A stretch of 10,847 bases of DNA. It comes from Verrucomicrobiota bacterium. GTDB taxonomy: Bacteria > Verrucomicrobiota > Verrucomicrobiia > Chthoniobacterales > JAFAMB01. Below the pieces are notes generated by a model that saw nothing but the letters and a program-made list of their open reading frames with translations, was not told the origin of the DNA and searched no databases. The DNA lies in assembly GCA_019241095.1 (NCBI GenBank), contig JAFAXJ010000015.1, positions 1 through 10,847 of the forward strand, written 5' to 3'. Below are positions 1 to 7,502 of the stretch, in pieces. The translations under genes were made by a program, and so were the position numbers. How positions within the stretch are numbered: the stretch's first letter is position 1; the number at the start of each line of letters is the position of its first letter.

Positions 1-441
1 CCAGACTTCGTGGCGTGATCTATCTACTACCAGATCGCCGACTTTCATCAGATCGGTGATCTCGCGAGTGATTTGTCGCCGAAGAACAGCCCGAATTCTA
101 AGAGCAAATTCGCGAGGACTGAAAGGCTTCACAACGTAATCATCTGCGCCCAGTTCAAACCCTAGTACCCGGTCGATCTCTTCTGCCCTTGCAGAAAGAA
201 TGATGATCGCAATATGGCGGGTTTTCTGATCTCCTCGCAAAGCTCGACACAAATCGAGACCTGACAATTCAGGTAACATCAAATCGAGTACGATTAGATC
301 AGGTAATTGAAGCCTGATCATCTCAAGCGCAATTCGCCCGCTAGCAGCGCTTTCGACAGAATATCCGGCAACACGCAAATGGTGCGACAGCATATCTGCC
401 ATGTCGGCTTCGTCCTCCACAATGAAAATCCTCTGCGACAT
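1..441 (-). CDS. OmpR/PhoB-type response regulator (C-terminal part missing at window edge)
   Basis: This is a two-component response regulator that would be phosphorylated by a sensor kinase and then bind DNA. The visible 147 residues hold a complete receiver domain, about residues 3-118: acidic pair E9-D10, phospho-acceptor D53 in VLDLMLPE, switch residue S83, Y102, and K105 in the DDYVVKPFSPRE stretch. The first strands of an OmpR-type winged-helix domain follow (MKVGDLVVDRSRHEVW) and run off the left edge of the window. The spacing and the PFSPRE motif are typical of the PhoB group. The ATG is preceded by a weak GGATCG. No kinase gene is visible; it may lie further left, as in phoB-phoR pairs. 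Family assignment is firm; the controlled process is unknown. Confidence 0.93.
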   Translation of the reverse strand, partial: MSQRIFIVEDEADMADMLSHHLRVAGYSVESAASGRIALEMIRLQLPDLIVLDLMLPELSGLDLCRALRGDQKTRHIAIIILSARAEEIDRVLGFELGADDYVVKPFSPREFALRIRAVLRRQITREITDLMKVGDLVVDRSRHEVW

Positions 442-538
442 CGATCCGATAGTTACGGTTAAGCAAAAATTCAGTGCAAGCGCGAAGTGCCAAGGCTCGG
501 GTGATGATCCGCTGCCAGTGTTCCGGTCGACAGTTAGA

Positions 539-1321
539 TTAGCTCAGGAGTAAATGCGAAAAAAAGTATCGGAGTGACTGACTCACTCCGAACCCGCTGT
601 CTTCCGAAGCGATATAGCCGGTCTGTTTCCGTACCTCTCTCTTTACTTCTTCGATGGCGTTGGAAGGACAAGCCAGGAAGCGCGCATAAGCAAGCTTCAG
701 CATTGGCAGGTCATTAAAGTTGTCCCCGCTCGCAAAAGTTTCCTCTGCCGGAATGCCCAAAAGCCGTTGTAGCTCCGCCAGAGCACTACCTTTGTGGTAA
801 GCGACGTGACAAAAACGCAGGTAGATTGAGTTCCGCTGATAATCCAGTTCGTCCGATTTGAAAGCCTTCGAGTCAATATATCGACAAATCCCATCCATCT
901 CTGCGCTGGAACGTGCGACTACTCCAACGAAACGTTCGGCCTCGTAATGAAGTCGCGCTTGTGTACTGGTCTGGACGTAGTTTTCGATGTCAAGGAACAC
1001 TTCTGAATGCTGGGCGAATAATCTGTCGTGAGCTGCTTTACACTCATCGTTCCACGAACCAAAATCTTCCCAAGCTGTTCCTGACCAACGGAACACTTCA
1101 CGTTCCAGAGTCAAGGCGAAGTCAGGTCTAAGAGGAAACCCAGTCAAGGCCAGGCCTTCCTCTAAAAGCGCAATGCTCCTGCCCGTATTGATCGCAAAGA
1201 AAACGCCTCGACGTTTCAGCTCAAGGATAGAGCTAACGAGCTCCTCAGGAAAGGCTGGCGAAGCCCAGTCCCGCACCAGAGTGCTATCAAAATCCATGCT
1301 TAAAAGCCGAACCGTATTCAT
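539..1321 (-). CDS. Cof-type HAD-superfamily phosphatase
   Basis: This is a predicted cytoplasmic phosphohydrolase of the haloacid dehalogenase superfamily, class IIB (Cof/YidA/sucrose-phosphatase-like), 260 residues, a normal full length. Motif I is MDFDSTLV, with nucleophile D10 and acid/base D12. Motif II is the threonine in AINTGRS (T46). K177 in HKGSA supplies motif III. Motif IV is SGDNFNDLPML, with D200 and D204 binding magnesium. The middle, about residues 85-175, is the substrate-choosing cap and is not diagnostic. Family members dephosphorylate sugar phosphates, flavin or pyridoxal phosphates, so the substrate cannot be named. The gene lies 97 bases upstream of the response regulator on the same strand and could be co-transcribed with it. 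No clear ribosome-binding site precedes the ATG. Confidence 0.88.
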   Translation of the reverse strand: MNTVRLLSMDFDSTLVRDWASPAFPEELVSSILELKRRGVFFAINTGRSIALLEEGLALTGFPLRPDFALTLEREVFRWSGTAWEDFGSWNDECKAAHDRLFAQHSEVFLDIENYVQTSTQARLHYEAERFVGVVARSSAEMDGICRYIDSKAFKSDELDYQRNSIYLRFCHVAYHKGSALAELQRLLGIPAEETFASGDNFNDLPMLKLAYARFLACPSNAIEEVKREVRKQTGYIASEDSGFGVSQSLRYFFSHLLLS

Positions 1322-1467
1322 TGTGCTGTGAACAGATCAGGTATCACCGTAAGTTTCCAAGCGCCGATACAACGCCTTGACGCTGAATTTCGAACGTGTC
1401 GATTGCGATCTCTGGACACCTTTATTTGGGCGTGCCGCTCGGATCTGGCGCACCAAAATGCCACCCC

Positions 1468-2712
1468 TTAATCTGGGCGCAAAGTAGAAATAGCGTCAAA
1501 GATGCCATTGATGATAGAGTAAGCAATCAACCCAACCATTCCGGCCATAATAAGAATTACAACTGGCTGGATTAACGCGGTAAGACGTTGGATGCGAAGG
1601 CTGAGTTCTTTATCGTATCGGCGGCCAATTTTCTCGAACGAGTGAGCTAGATTGCCGGTCTGTTCGCCAACTGCCACCATATCGATAAACATCGGCGGAA
1701 AATCTCCAACACGTTGCAGAGCACGAGACAATGATCCTCCTTCCGCAACAATTTCGATGACTCTACCCATCTGACTCCTTAAATAAACATTCGCAATCGC
1801 GCCATTGAAAAGCCGCAACCCCGTCAATAGGGGAATCCCATTTTCGACCAGGTTCGCCAATGTTTGTGAAAACTGGGTGTAAAATCGCCCGCGAAGCACA
1901 GAGCCGAAAAGAGGCACATGAAGCTGCGTTCTGTGCCACCAACGCCGGCCCCCTTCTGAACGAATAAATTGGTTAAATCCGAAGATTAAAGCACCAACAA
2001 CAGTTAGGATCGCCCACCAATACTGAGAAAAAAATTGGCTTGTCTGAACAAGAAGACGAGTTAACAGGGGTAAATCTTTTCCGGTCTTTTGAAAAAGAAA
2101 AGTTAGTTGCGGTACCAGATAGGTCATAAATAGAAAAATCAGACCGATCCCAAGGGTGAAGATAAGAGAGGGATAGATCAGGGCGCTCACGACTTTCTTT
2201 TGAAGGTCGTCAATTGCGACCAGAAAAGCGGCTTGGCGTTTCAGGAGTTGAGGAAGTGAACCGCTGATCTCACCGGCCGCAACCAAATTGCAGAAAAGGT
2301 CGCCGAACGAGGGTGAGACAATGCGCATCGCATTCGAAAGACTGCTGCCTTCTCGAACCTGCTGCCTGAGCGATGCAGCGACAGCTTTCAGGCTGGTCAA
2401 TTCTTTCCGGCCTTCCATCACGCGAAGCGCTGGCTCCAACTGAAGCCCCGCATCGAGCAAATCACTCATTTCCTCTGTAAATAGAATGATCTGCGATCGA
2501 GACAAGCGGATGTTGCGGGCAGGCGCAATCTCCCCTGTCTTGGCGGCCGCGCTTTCTCCATTCTTATGATCAATTCCCTCTTGGAGCAACGAGATCGGCT
2601 GAAGGCGTTCCTGATCCAATTTCCGAAAAGCATCAGCACGAGTCTGGGCCTCGATCTTACCGGAGACACGTTGACCATCGCGTCCTGCAGCGGTATAAAA
2701 AAAAAGCGCCAT
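1468..2712 (-). CDS. gspF: Type II secretion / type IV pilus inner-membrane platform protein (GspF/PilC family)
   Basis: This is the polytopic inner-membrane platform protein that couples the assembly ATPase to pilin or pseudopilin polymerisation. At 414 residues it has the usual family length. The N-terminus (ALFFYTAAGRDGQRVSGKIEA) is the typical GspF opening. Two homologous cytoplasmic T2SSF domains follow. The first spans about residues 75-195 (LFTEEMSDLLDAGLQLEPAL, then AAGEISGSLP). The second spans about 277-400 (FSQTLANLVENGIPLLTGL, then VAVGEQTGNLA). Membrane segments are visible near 175-205, 231-250 and 380-408. It starts 4 bases after the gspE stop codon, so the two are almost certainly co-transcribed and probably translationally coupled. 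Codons 3-6 contain a run of nine T. Whether the machine is a secreton or a pilus cannot be told from this gene. Confidence 0.93.
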   Translation of the reverse strand: MALFFYTAAGRDGQRVSGKIEAQTRADAFRKLDQERLQPISLLQEGIDHKNGESAAAKTGEIAPARNIRLSRSQIILFTEEMSDLLDAGLQLEPALRVMEGRKELTSLKAVAASLRQQVREGSSLSNAMRIVSPSFGDLFCNLVAAGEISGSLPQLLKRQAAFLVAIDDLQKKVVSALIYPSLIFTLGIGLIFLFMTYLVPQLTFLFQKTGKDLPLLTRLLVQTSQFFSQYWWAILTVVGALIFGFNQFIRSEGGRRWWHRTQLHVPLFGSVLRGRFYTQFSQTLANLVENGIPLLTGLRLFNGAIANVYLRSQMGRVIEIVAEGGSLSRALQRVGDFPPMFIDMVAVGEQTGNLAHSFEKIGRRYDKELSLRIQRLTALIQPVVILIMAGMVGLIAYSIINGIFDAISTLRPD

Positions 2713-2716
2713 AGAA

Positions 2717-4420
2717 CTACTCGTCGATCATCTCGAGATCAGCGGCTGTCACTCGGACCACTTCTTCGACAGTGGTAAGACCGGAAACAACTTTGCTCCA
2801 TCCGTATGTTCGCAAAGGAGTCATTCCTTCCTCAACCGCTAGCGCTCGCAAAATGGATGCCTGCTTTCCTTGAGTGATCAAATCCTGTAAGCGAGGCGAT
2901 ATCAAACAGATCTCAAAGATTGCGGCACGACCTTCATATCCAGTATGGCGGCAATGGTCGCATCCTGCTGCGGCCTTGATCTTTGAAGCGTGCTCCAGCG
3001 GGAATCCGAGTTGTTTCAGATAACTCCCTGCATAGTTGGCGGACCGCTTGCAACGCTGACAAAGCACCCTGACAAGCCGTTGTGCGATGAACGCTCTGAC
3101 GGCGTTAGCTACAAGGAAAGGCTCTATCTGCATGTCGATCAAACGAGTAATGCCGCCGATCGCATCGTTAGTATGAAGAGTACTGAAAACCAGATGACCG
3201 GTTAATGCGCCGCGTATTGCGATTTCGGCGGTCTCCCGATCGCGCATTTCTCCGACCATGATAACATTCGGATCACCTCGCAAAATACTCCTCAACCCAT
3301 TTGCAAATGTGAGATCAATCTCCGGTTTTACTGCAATTTGAATGACTCCTGGAAGTTTGTACTCGACCGGATCCTCAATGGTGACGATCCGGCGTTCTCG
3401 CGTATTCAATTGAGAAAGAAAGGTGTAAAGAGTCGTTGATTTTCCGCAGCCGGTTGGACCGGTCAGCAGCACGATACCGTTTGGCATCGAAAGCAGGTTC
3501 TTGATCCGCGCCTGTGCCTGTTCATCCAATCCAAGCCTTTCGAAGGTGAACCTTTCCTGCCCTAATAATCTCAGGCTGATACTTTCGCCGGCAACGGAAG
3601 GAATAGTGGCAACCCGCACATCAATCGGAAGCCCATCCAGTTCGAGGTTAATTCGGCCATCTTGAGGAAGCCGGCGTTCGGCGATGTCCAAATGGGCCAT
3701 TATCTTCAGTCTGGATATCACAGAAGCTTGAAGAACACTGATGTTTGGCGGAACAGGCACTTCGTGCAGAACACCGTCGATCCGGTAACGAATCCGGAGA
3801 TCTTCCTGCAAAGGTTCAACATGAATATCTGTGGCACGCTGCTCGAGGGCCTCACGAAGGATCTGATTAACAAACTTGACGACAGAAGCTTCGGAGTCGT
3901 CCAGATCAAGGACGTTCGTTTCTTGTCTGACATCGAGCGTCATCACATCCGCGGATCGGCCTTCTAGAATCGCTTCGAACGTCTCCGCGCCTACGCCATA
4001 ACCCTGTCGAAGCGCCTGGACGATCTGAGCTCTCGTCGCCATAGCGTACAGGATTGGCGATCGTATCGAAGAGGCGAGGGCTTGCCGCCCCAACAAGTCG
4101 AATGGATCATAGAACGCGACCCACAAACCATTCTCGTCCTGTTGCAGCGGGAGCACGTGATATCGCAATGCAGTTCTCGCCGGCACAAGCTCCCGTAGCG
4201 GCCCAGCGACCGTAGTGATCGGTTCATTCCACCATGGAATATCCAGCCAATGGCTGACACCACGAAGAAACTCGGATTCATCGACCAGCTTGGAGTCAAG
4301 GGCACCCCTGATCAAAGAGCGTTGCTGTTCAGCAGCGTCCTGCAGCAACTGACGAAATAGCGAAAGATCAGCACAATGGCTTTCTTTCGCGATCTCCAAG
4401 AGTGCATCAACAAGCCCCAT
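2717..4420 (-). CDS. gspE: Type II secretion / type IV pilus assembly ATPase (GspE/PilB family)
   Basis: This is the hexameric cytoplasmic ATPase that powers pseudopilus or pilus extension. Numbered from the ATG at 4420, it has an N-terminal GspE/MshEN-type domain (about 1-150), an N2 domain with ATDIHVEPLQEDLRIRYRIDG, and the core ATPase. Walker A is GPTGCGKST (321-329). The Asp box lies around TIEDPVEY. Walker B is NVIMVGEMRD (E391) and the His box is GHLVFSTLHTNDA. Two CxxC pairs (C454/C457 and C487/C490) form the zinc site typical of the extension ATPases GspE and PilB, which argues against a PilT retraction ATPase. A TTG at 4432 or a GTG at 4426 would add two to four residues; ATG is preferred, but no Shine-Dalgarno sequence decides it. 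gspF follows at once; no secretin or pilin genes are in the window. Confidence 0.94.
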   Translation of the reverse strand: MGLVDALLEIAKESHCADLSLFRQLLQDAAEQQRSLIRGALDSKLVDESEFLRGVSHWLDIPWWNEPITTVAGPLRELVPARTALRYHVLPLQQDENGLWVAFYDPFDLLGRQALASSIRSPILYAMATRAQIVQALRQGYGVGAETFEAILEGRSADVMTLDVRQETNVLDLDDSEASVVKFVNQILREALEQRATDIHVEPLQEDLRIRYRIDGVLHEVPVPPNISVLQASVISRLKIMAHLDIAERRLPQDGRINLELDGLPIDVRVATIPSVAGESISLRLLGQERFTFERLGLDEQAQARIKNLLSMPNGIVLLTGPTGCGKSTTLYTFLSQLNTRERRIVTIEDPVEYKLPGVIQIAVKPEIDLTFANGLRSILRGDPNVIMVGEMRDRETAEIAIRGALTGHLVFSTLHTNDAIGGITRLIDMQIEPFLVANAVRAFIAQRLVRVLCQRCKRSANYAGSYLKQLGFPLEHASKIKAAAGCDHCRHTGYEGRAAIFEICLISPRLQDLITQGKQASILRALAVEEGMTPLRTYGWSKVVSGLTTVEEVVRVTAADLEMIDE

Positions 4421-4533
4421 GGTCACGGGCAATTAAATTCGACCGATGAATCAAATGAGCAAGCCCATTCTGACCAGACACTCAATTGCTAGATCATCCA
4501 AATCTCTTTGAGGCGCGTCGATTCCTGCCCAGT

Positions 4534-4561
4534 TTGACTTCGCACAGTCCTGACCTACATC
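4534..4561 (+). promoter_or_regulatory. Weak promoter candidate for the DUF5069 gene
   Basis: TTGACT (4534-4539) and TACATC (4556-4561) resemble -35 and -10 boxes with a 16-base spacer. The -10 box matches the consensus at only three positions. It would put the transcript start almost on the ATG at 4571, giving a nearly leaderless message, consistent with the lack of a Shine-Dalgarno sequence there. The rest of the 4421-4570 divergent gap shows no other clear signal. This is a pattern match only. Confidence 0.2.
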
Positions 4562-4570
4562 TTCATTTCT

Positions 4571-5008
4571 ATGAACAAATTCGACTTGACTCAGCGTCCT
4601 CCCCGCAGTCCGCGGGTAAAACTCGGGGGGTATGTCATCCTGCCGCGAATGCTCGATAAAGGTCGTGCCGAACTGAACGGCACGGTCGGAGAGTACCATT
4701 TTGCCTGCCCTCTGGATCAGCGTTTTCTCGACTTTGCCGTCCTTCAGGCCGAAGATATCAGGCAACTCCTTAAAGAAGGCAAGTCTGACACCGAAGTTTT
4801 AGCTTGGGTTCGCGAACACTCCAAACGCGACGACTTCGAGATCGTAACCTGGAGCGACTATCAAGTCCGACGAGGACCGTACGACAATGAAGGCCGTCAG
4901 TATTTCAACGATAGCATCGAGAAATTGGCGCCATCGCGGGATGATATCATCACTTTCTTCGATCTTCTGGATTTGGACGACTATGTCAGCTTCGGTGGGG
5001 TAGCCTAA
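4571..5008 (+). CDS. DUF5069 domain-containing protein
   Basis: This small, soluble, probably cytoplasmic protein of 145 residues is covered end to end by a DUF5069 domain. The recognisable signature is near the N-terminus: DLTQRPPRSPRVKLGGYVIL, then PRMLDKGRAEL, then the ACPLDQRFLDF stretch. The second half is acidic and ends in FFDLLDLDDYVSFGGVA. There is no signal peptide, membrane segment or obvious catalytic motif. The family is seen mainly in Verrucomicrobiota and related soil phyla and has no established function to my knowledge. The gene diverges from gspE and converges on aroE. No ribosome-binding site is evident before the ATG. Its TAA stop lies within the first unit of a 20-base tandem duplication, so the 3' end has been reworked recently. 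Confidence 0.88.
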   Translation: MNKFDLTQRPPRSPRVKLGGYVILPRMLDKGRAELNGTVGEYHFACPLDQRFLDFAVLQAEDIRQLLKEGKSDTEVLAWVREHSKRDDFEIVTWSDYQVRRGPYDNEGRQYFNDSIEKLAPSRDDIITFFDLLDLDDYVSFGGVA

Positions 5009-5042
5009 GCCCAGTTAGGACTGCCTGAGCCCAGTTAGGACT
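5003..5042 (+). repeat. Two-copy 20-base tandem repeat spanning the DUF5069 stop codon
   Basis: Units 5003-5022 and 5023-5042 are identical except for one base: gcctAAgcccag versus gcctGAgcccag, each followed by ttaggact. The first unit supplies the last alanine codon and the TAA stop; the second copy would read TGA at the equivalent place. A third partial unit begins with gcc at 5043. It lies in the gap between two convergent genes and leads directly into a hairpin. Confidence 0.9.
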
Positions 5043-5063
5043 GCCAAAGCTAGCAGCTTTGGC
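5043..5063 (+). repeat. Perfect 9-bp hairpin in the convergent gap
   Basis: gccaaagct (5043-5051) and agctttggc (5055-5063) are exact reverse complements separated by agc. Lying between the converging DUF5069 and aroE genes, it could slow or end transcription from either side. No T-run follows on either strand, so it is not a textbook intrinsic terminator. It may be one half of a larger mobile intergenic repeat together with the element at 5067-5093. Confidence 0.6.
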
Positions 5064-5066
5064 CCA

Positions 5067-5093
5067 CCGGAGAGCAAAGCTCTGCCGCGCTAG
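5067..5093 (-). repeat. Dispersed palindromic element, copy 1
   Basis: The core is the palindrome agagc-aaa-gctct (5071-5083), flanked by ccgg and by gccgcgctag. Read on the minus strand it matches 7503-7530 at about 25 of 28 positions. It also shares the exact 14-mer gctttgctctccgg with 5208-5221. Three related copies within 2.5 kb, two of them outside genes, indicate a REP-like or small MITE-like family. It belongs to no family I can name. Confidence 0.7.
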
Positions 5094-5161
5094 ACTGCTG
5101 AGAAACATCAACGGTCTTTCAAAAGGGGCCTGCCGAAAGCTGAATCCTATTGTTTCGTTGT

Positions 5162-6079
5162 TCATTGTGAAGAACTTTCTGGTTTCCGAAAGGTCTGGCG
5201 CCGCGAGGCTTTGCTCTCCGGAACCTTTCGTCCTGCAGCTCGGTATAAAGCATTCCGCATAGGCTCAATCGGAGCAGGTTTGCCAAACCAGATCTCGAAG
5301 GCAAGCACTCCCTGGTACAGAAGCATCGCTAATCCATCTACTGCGTTTGCTCCTTGCGATCGTGCAAAGCGCACAGATTCCGTCTCACCCGGCGCATAAA
5401 CCATATCAAAAAACAGGTGACGAGCCTCAATCCCCTTGATGTCGGCGCCTTTACCGTCCAACCCGATCGTGGTTGCGTTAATGATGAGATCAACTTCTGC
5501 AAACACTTCAGGAAGTCGGTCCCATCCGGTCCAAATGATCTGAGAGGAAGATCCCGATGAGAGATCTTTTGCTAGCTTTTCGACTTTTTCCACGGTTCGG
5601 TTGACGAGGTACAGTAAAGGAACTCGAATCGACGCAAGATACCGAGCAGCTGTTTGTCCCGCACCGCCGCCAGCTCCCAGGATTGCTACCCGCATAGAGC
5701 CCAGCGGACGATTGAACGCTTCCTCCACGGCGATTTCTAAGCCTTTAGCGTCCGTGTTGAAACCGAACAGTTTGCCGGATCGATGAACAACTGTGTTAAC
5801 CGCCCCCAGATTTTCAGCTATTTCATCCAAGCAGTGCATGAGGCGAACAGACTCGAGTTTGTGTGGCAACGTAAGATTCCAACCAATCAGCTCTCGGGAC
5901 CTCAACAGCTCGAATGCAGCAACAAGATCTTCTGGAGCAACCCTCAAGGAACCATACTGAAAAGGCATTCCAAGATGACGAAGGGCGGCGTTGTGCATCG
6001 CTGGGGAGAGCGAATGCGCAACCGGATCCCCAATGACCAACAGGCGAACGTCTGCAAGTAAGCCGTTAAGATCGACCAT
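5162..6079 (-). CDS. aroE: Shikimate dehydrogenase (NADP+)
   Basis: It reduces 3-dehydroshikimate to shikimate with NADPH, in the route to chorismate and aromatic amino acids, in the cytoplasm. It is 305 residues from the ATG at 6079. The shikimate pocket is SLSP (23-26), with catalytic K74 in NLTLPHK and D110 in FNTDAKGL. The nucleotide-binding loop is GAGGGAGQTAARYL (135-148), with NRTVEK (160-165) matching the NADP-binding NRT-x-x-basic pattern. NATTIGL and DMVYAPGETE follow. A further in-frame ATG at 6184 is rejected because it would extend over 100 bases into gltX and the added residues do not resemble the family. The chosen ATG overlaps the gltX end by 14 bases and has GGAAAC just upstream. 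Residues from about 282 on (KVPESKASRR and beyond) lie past the normal C-terminus and are encoded by a dispersed repeat. Confidence 0.95.
   Translation of the reverse strand: MVDLNGLLADVRLLVIGDPVAHSLSPAMHNAALRHLGMPFQYGSLRVAPEDLVAAFELLRSRELIGWNLTLPHKLESVRLMHCLDEIAENLGAVNTVVHRSGKLFGFNTDAKGLEIAVEEAFNRPLGSMRVAILGAGGGAGQTAARYLASIRVPLLYLVNRTVEKVEKLAKDLSSGSSSQIIWTGWDRLPEVFAEVDLIINATTIGLDGKGADIKGIEARHLFFDMVYAPGETESVRFARSQGANAVDGLAMLLYQGVLAFEIWFGKPAPIEPMRNALYRAAGRKVPESKASRRQTFRKPESSSQ
5198..5221 (+). repeat. Dispersed palindromic element, copy 3, inside the aroE 3' end
   Basis: This copy aligns with the minus-strand reading of 5067-5093 at about 19 of 23 positions, including the exact 14-mer gctttgctctccgg at 5208-5221. 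It is enclosed by a perfect 8-bp inverted repeat, cgaaaggt (5187-5194) and acctttcg (5223-5230). The flanked unit encodes part of the C-terminal tail of AroE. Confidence 0.6.
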
Positions 6080-7400
6080 CGTTTCCGTTAAAGCTCTGAA
6101 TCGCCAAATCGAATCGGCGCAAGACTCTCTCTTTACCCATGATCGCCAACATATGATAGAGACTTGGCCCGACTGAGCGCCCACTGACCGCTACCCGTGC
6201 TGGATGCACAAGTTCACCGGTTTTACAGCCCAGTTTAGCAGCAATCGTTTTCAGACTCAGCTCGAGCCCTTCCGGAGTCCACTCGTTCTCCCCGGCGAAT
6301 TTGGCCCGTAACTGCGCCAAGCGATCCAGAGCTGCCGAGCTTTTCAACGTCTTTTCGACCGCCTCAGATTCAGTGACAAAACTGTCCGTGAAAAAATAGC
6401 TAATCCAGTCCGGGACATCCCGAAACAGCTTTATTTTTTCCTTCACGATGCCAAGTACGTTTAAAAGATAACTTTCGTCGGAAACCACGATTCCAGCTGC
6501 CTCGATGAACGGCTGGCTGAGCTCCCGGAACCGAGTCAAAGACATTTGTAGGATGTATTGACCGTTGAGCCAGAAACATTTGTTCAGATCGAAAGAGGCG
6601 TTTCTGCGGTTGATTTTGGTCAGATCGAATAATGCGATAACCTCTTCGATTCCGATTTTCTCTCGGTTATCTTTCGGCGACCAGCCAAGTAAACACAGAT
6701 AGTTACGAACTGCTTCGGGCGCATACCCCTGTTTTATATAGCCGGCCAGACTCGCGCCTGCATCTCGTTTGCTCATTTTTGATCCGTCCTGGTTCAGGAT
6801 CAACGGAATGTGAGCGAACTTCGGGGGTTGAATTTCCAGAGCTGAATAGAGCTCTACGTGTTTTGCCGTGTTTGTTAAATGATCCTCTCCCCTTATAACA
6901 TGAGAGATTTTCATCTCGATATCGTCCACAACATTAGCAAAGTGGAAAATCCAAGATCCGTCAGGCCGGCGTATCGTCAGGTCGGGATCCATGCTGCGGT
7001 CAAACTCAATGCGACCGCAAACCAGATCATCTACCACGACCGGCTTACGCGCAGACCGAAATCGGATCGCGCCATCGTCCTCGTAGACCATCCCTTTCTG
7101 CTTCAGAAGGGAAAGGTAGCGCTCGTAAATGTCATTTCGTTCGCTTTGAAAATAGGGTCCGTGCTGGCCCCCCTTTCCCGCCCCTTCGTCCCAATCTAAA
7201 CCTAGCCATCGAAGCCCGTCATAGATTATCTGAACTGCTTTTTCACGTTCGCGGCTTTTGTCGGTATCCTCGATCCGCAGGATAAAAGCTCCCTGATTAT
7301 GGCGAGCAAACAGCCAGTTAAACAGGGCGGTTCGTGCTCCGCCAACATGCAAATAACCCGTTGGTGAGGGTGCAAATCGAACCCTCGTAGGAGTGTTCAT
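6066..7400 (-). CDS. gltX: Glutamate-tRNA ligase, compact form without zinc cysteines
   Basis: This cytoplasmic class I aminoacyl-tRNA synthetase charges tRNA-Glu, and possibly tRNA-Gln if this organism uses the amidotransferase route. It is 444 residues, somewhat short for the family. The Rossmann fold opens with FAPSPTGYLHVGGARTALF, the HIGH equivalent being HVGG at 18-21, and continues with LRIEDTDKSRE. KMSKR (208-212) is the second signature, preceded by FHFANVVDDIEMKISHVIRG and GEDHLTNTAKHVELY. The C-terminal anticodon-binding half is intact. The segment after KGMVYEDDGAIRFRS lacks the Cys-x-Cys and following Cys/His zinc site found there in E. coli GltX and is about 40 residues shorter. 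Motif spacing otherwise stays in frame, so it looks functional. aroE overlaps its stop by 14 bases. No clear Shine-Dalgarno sequence is seen. Confidence 0.96.
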   Translation of the reverse strand: MNTPTRVRFAPSPTGYLHVGGARTALFNWLFARHNQGAFILRIEDTDKSREREKAVQIIYDGLRWLGLDWDEGAGKGGQHGPYFQSERNDIYERYLSLLKQKGMVYEDDGAIRFRSARKPVVVDDLVCGRIEFDRSMDPDLTIRRPDGSWIFHFANVVDDIEMKISHVIRGEDHLTNTAKHVELYSALEIQPPKFAHIPLILNQDGSKMSKRDAGASLAGYIKQGYAPEAVRNYLCLLGWSPKDNREKIGIEEVIALFDLTKINRRNASFDLNKCFWLNGQYILQMSLTRFRELSQPFIEAAGIVVSDESYLLNVLGIVKEKIKLFRDVPDWISYFFTDSFVTESEAVEKTLKSSAALDRLAQLRAKFAGENEWTPEGLELSLKTIAAKLGCKTGELVHPARVAVSGRSVGPSLYHMLAIMGKERVLRRFDLAIQSFNGNDGRS

Positions 7401-7429
7401 CTCGCAGATTTGATGCGCTGAGCCTCGAA

Positions 7430-7455
7430 AGCAACTGAATTTTGGCAGAGTTGCT
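7430..7455 (+). repeat. 7-bp inverted repeat in the gltX/pafA divergent gap
   Basis: agcaact (7430-7436) and agttgct (7449-7455) are exact reverse complements around a 12-base loop, 30-55 bases upstream of the gltX start. It could be an operator or a leader hairpin for gltX, but a stem this short may arise by chance. No T-box features (specifier stem, TGGN bulge) are recognisable. Confidence 0.35.
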
Positions 7456-7502
7456 ATCGCGGTAAGTACGCATTGAGAAACCCTCGTTTTTGCACGACGC
7501 TC

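Noticed and set aside
4451..4765. 104-residue minus-strand open frame upstream of gspE
   Set aside because: It overlaps the start and first half of the DUF5069 gene, whose protein signature is clear. No family features are visible in the reverse frame.
5003..5042. Possible CRISPR-like repeat
   Set aside because: There are only two units, directly abutting with no spacers, and one lies partly inside a gene. This is a simple tandem duplication.
5059..5262. 67-residue plus-strand frame in the DUF5069/aroE gap
   Set aside because: It is made of repeat sequence and the antisense of the aroE tail, with no start signal and no recognisable motif.
6080..6184. Longer AroE beginning at an ATG at 6184
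   Set aside because: The added 35 residues are encoded within gltX, do not resemble the family N-terminus, and the downstream ATG sits directly before the conserved LLVIGDPVAHSLSP region.
7401..7470. T-box riboswitch in the gltX leader
   Set aside because: Only a 7-bp inverted repeat is present. No T-box bulge sequence, specifier loop or terminator/antiterminator pair can be recognised.
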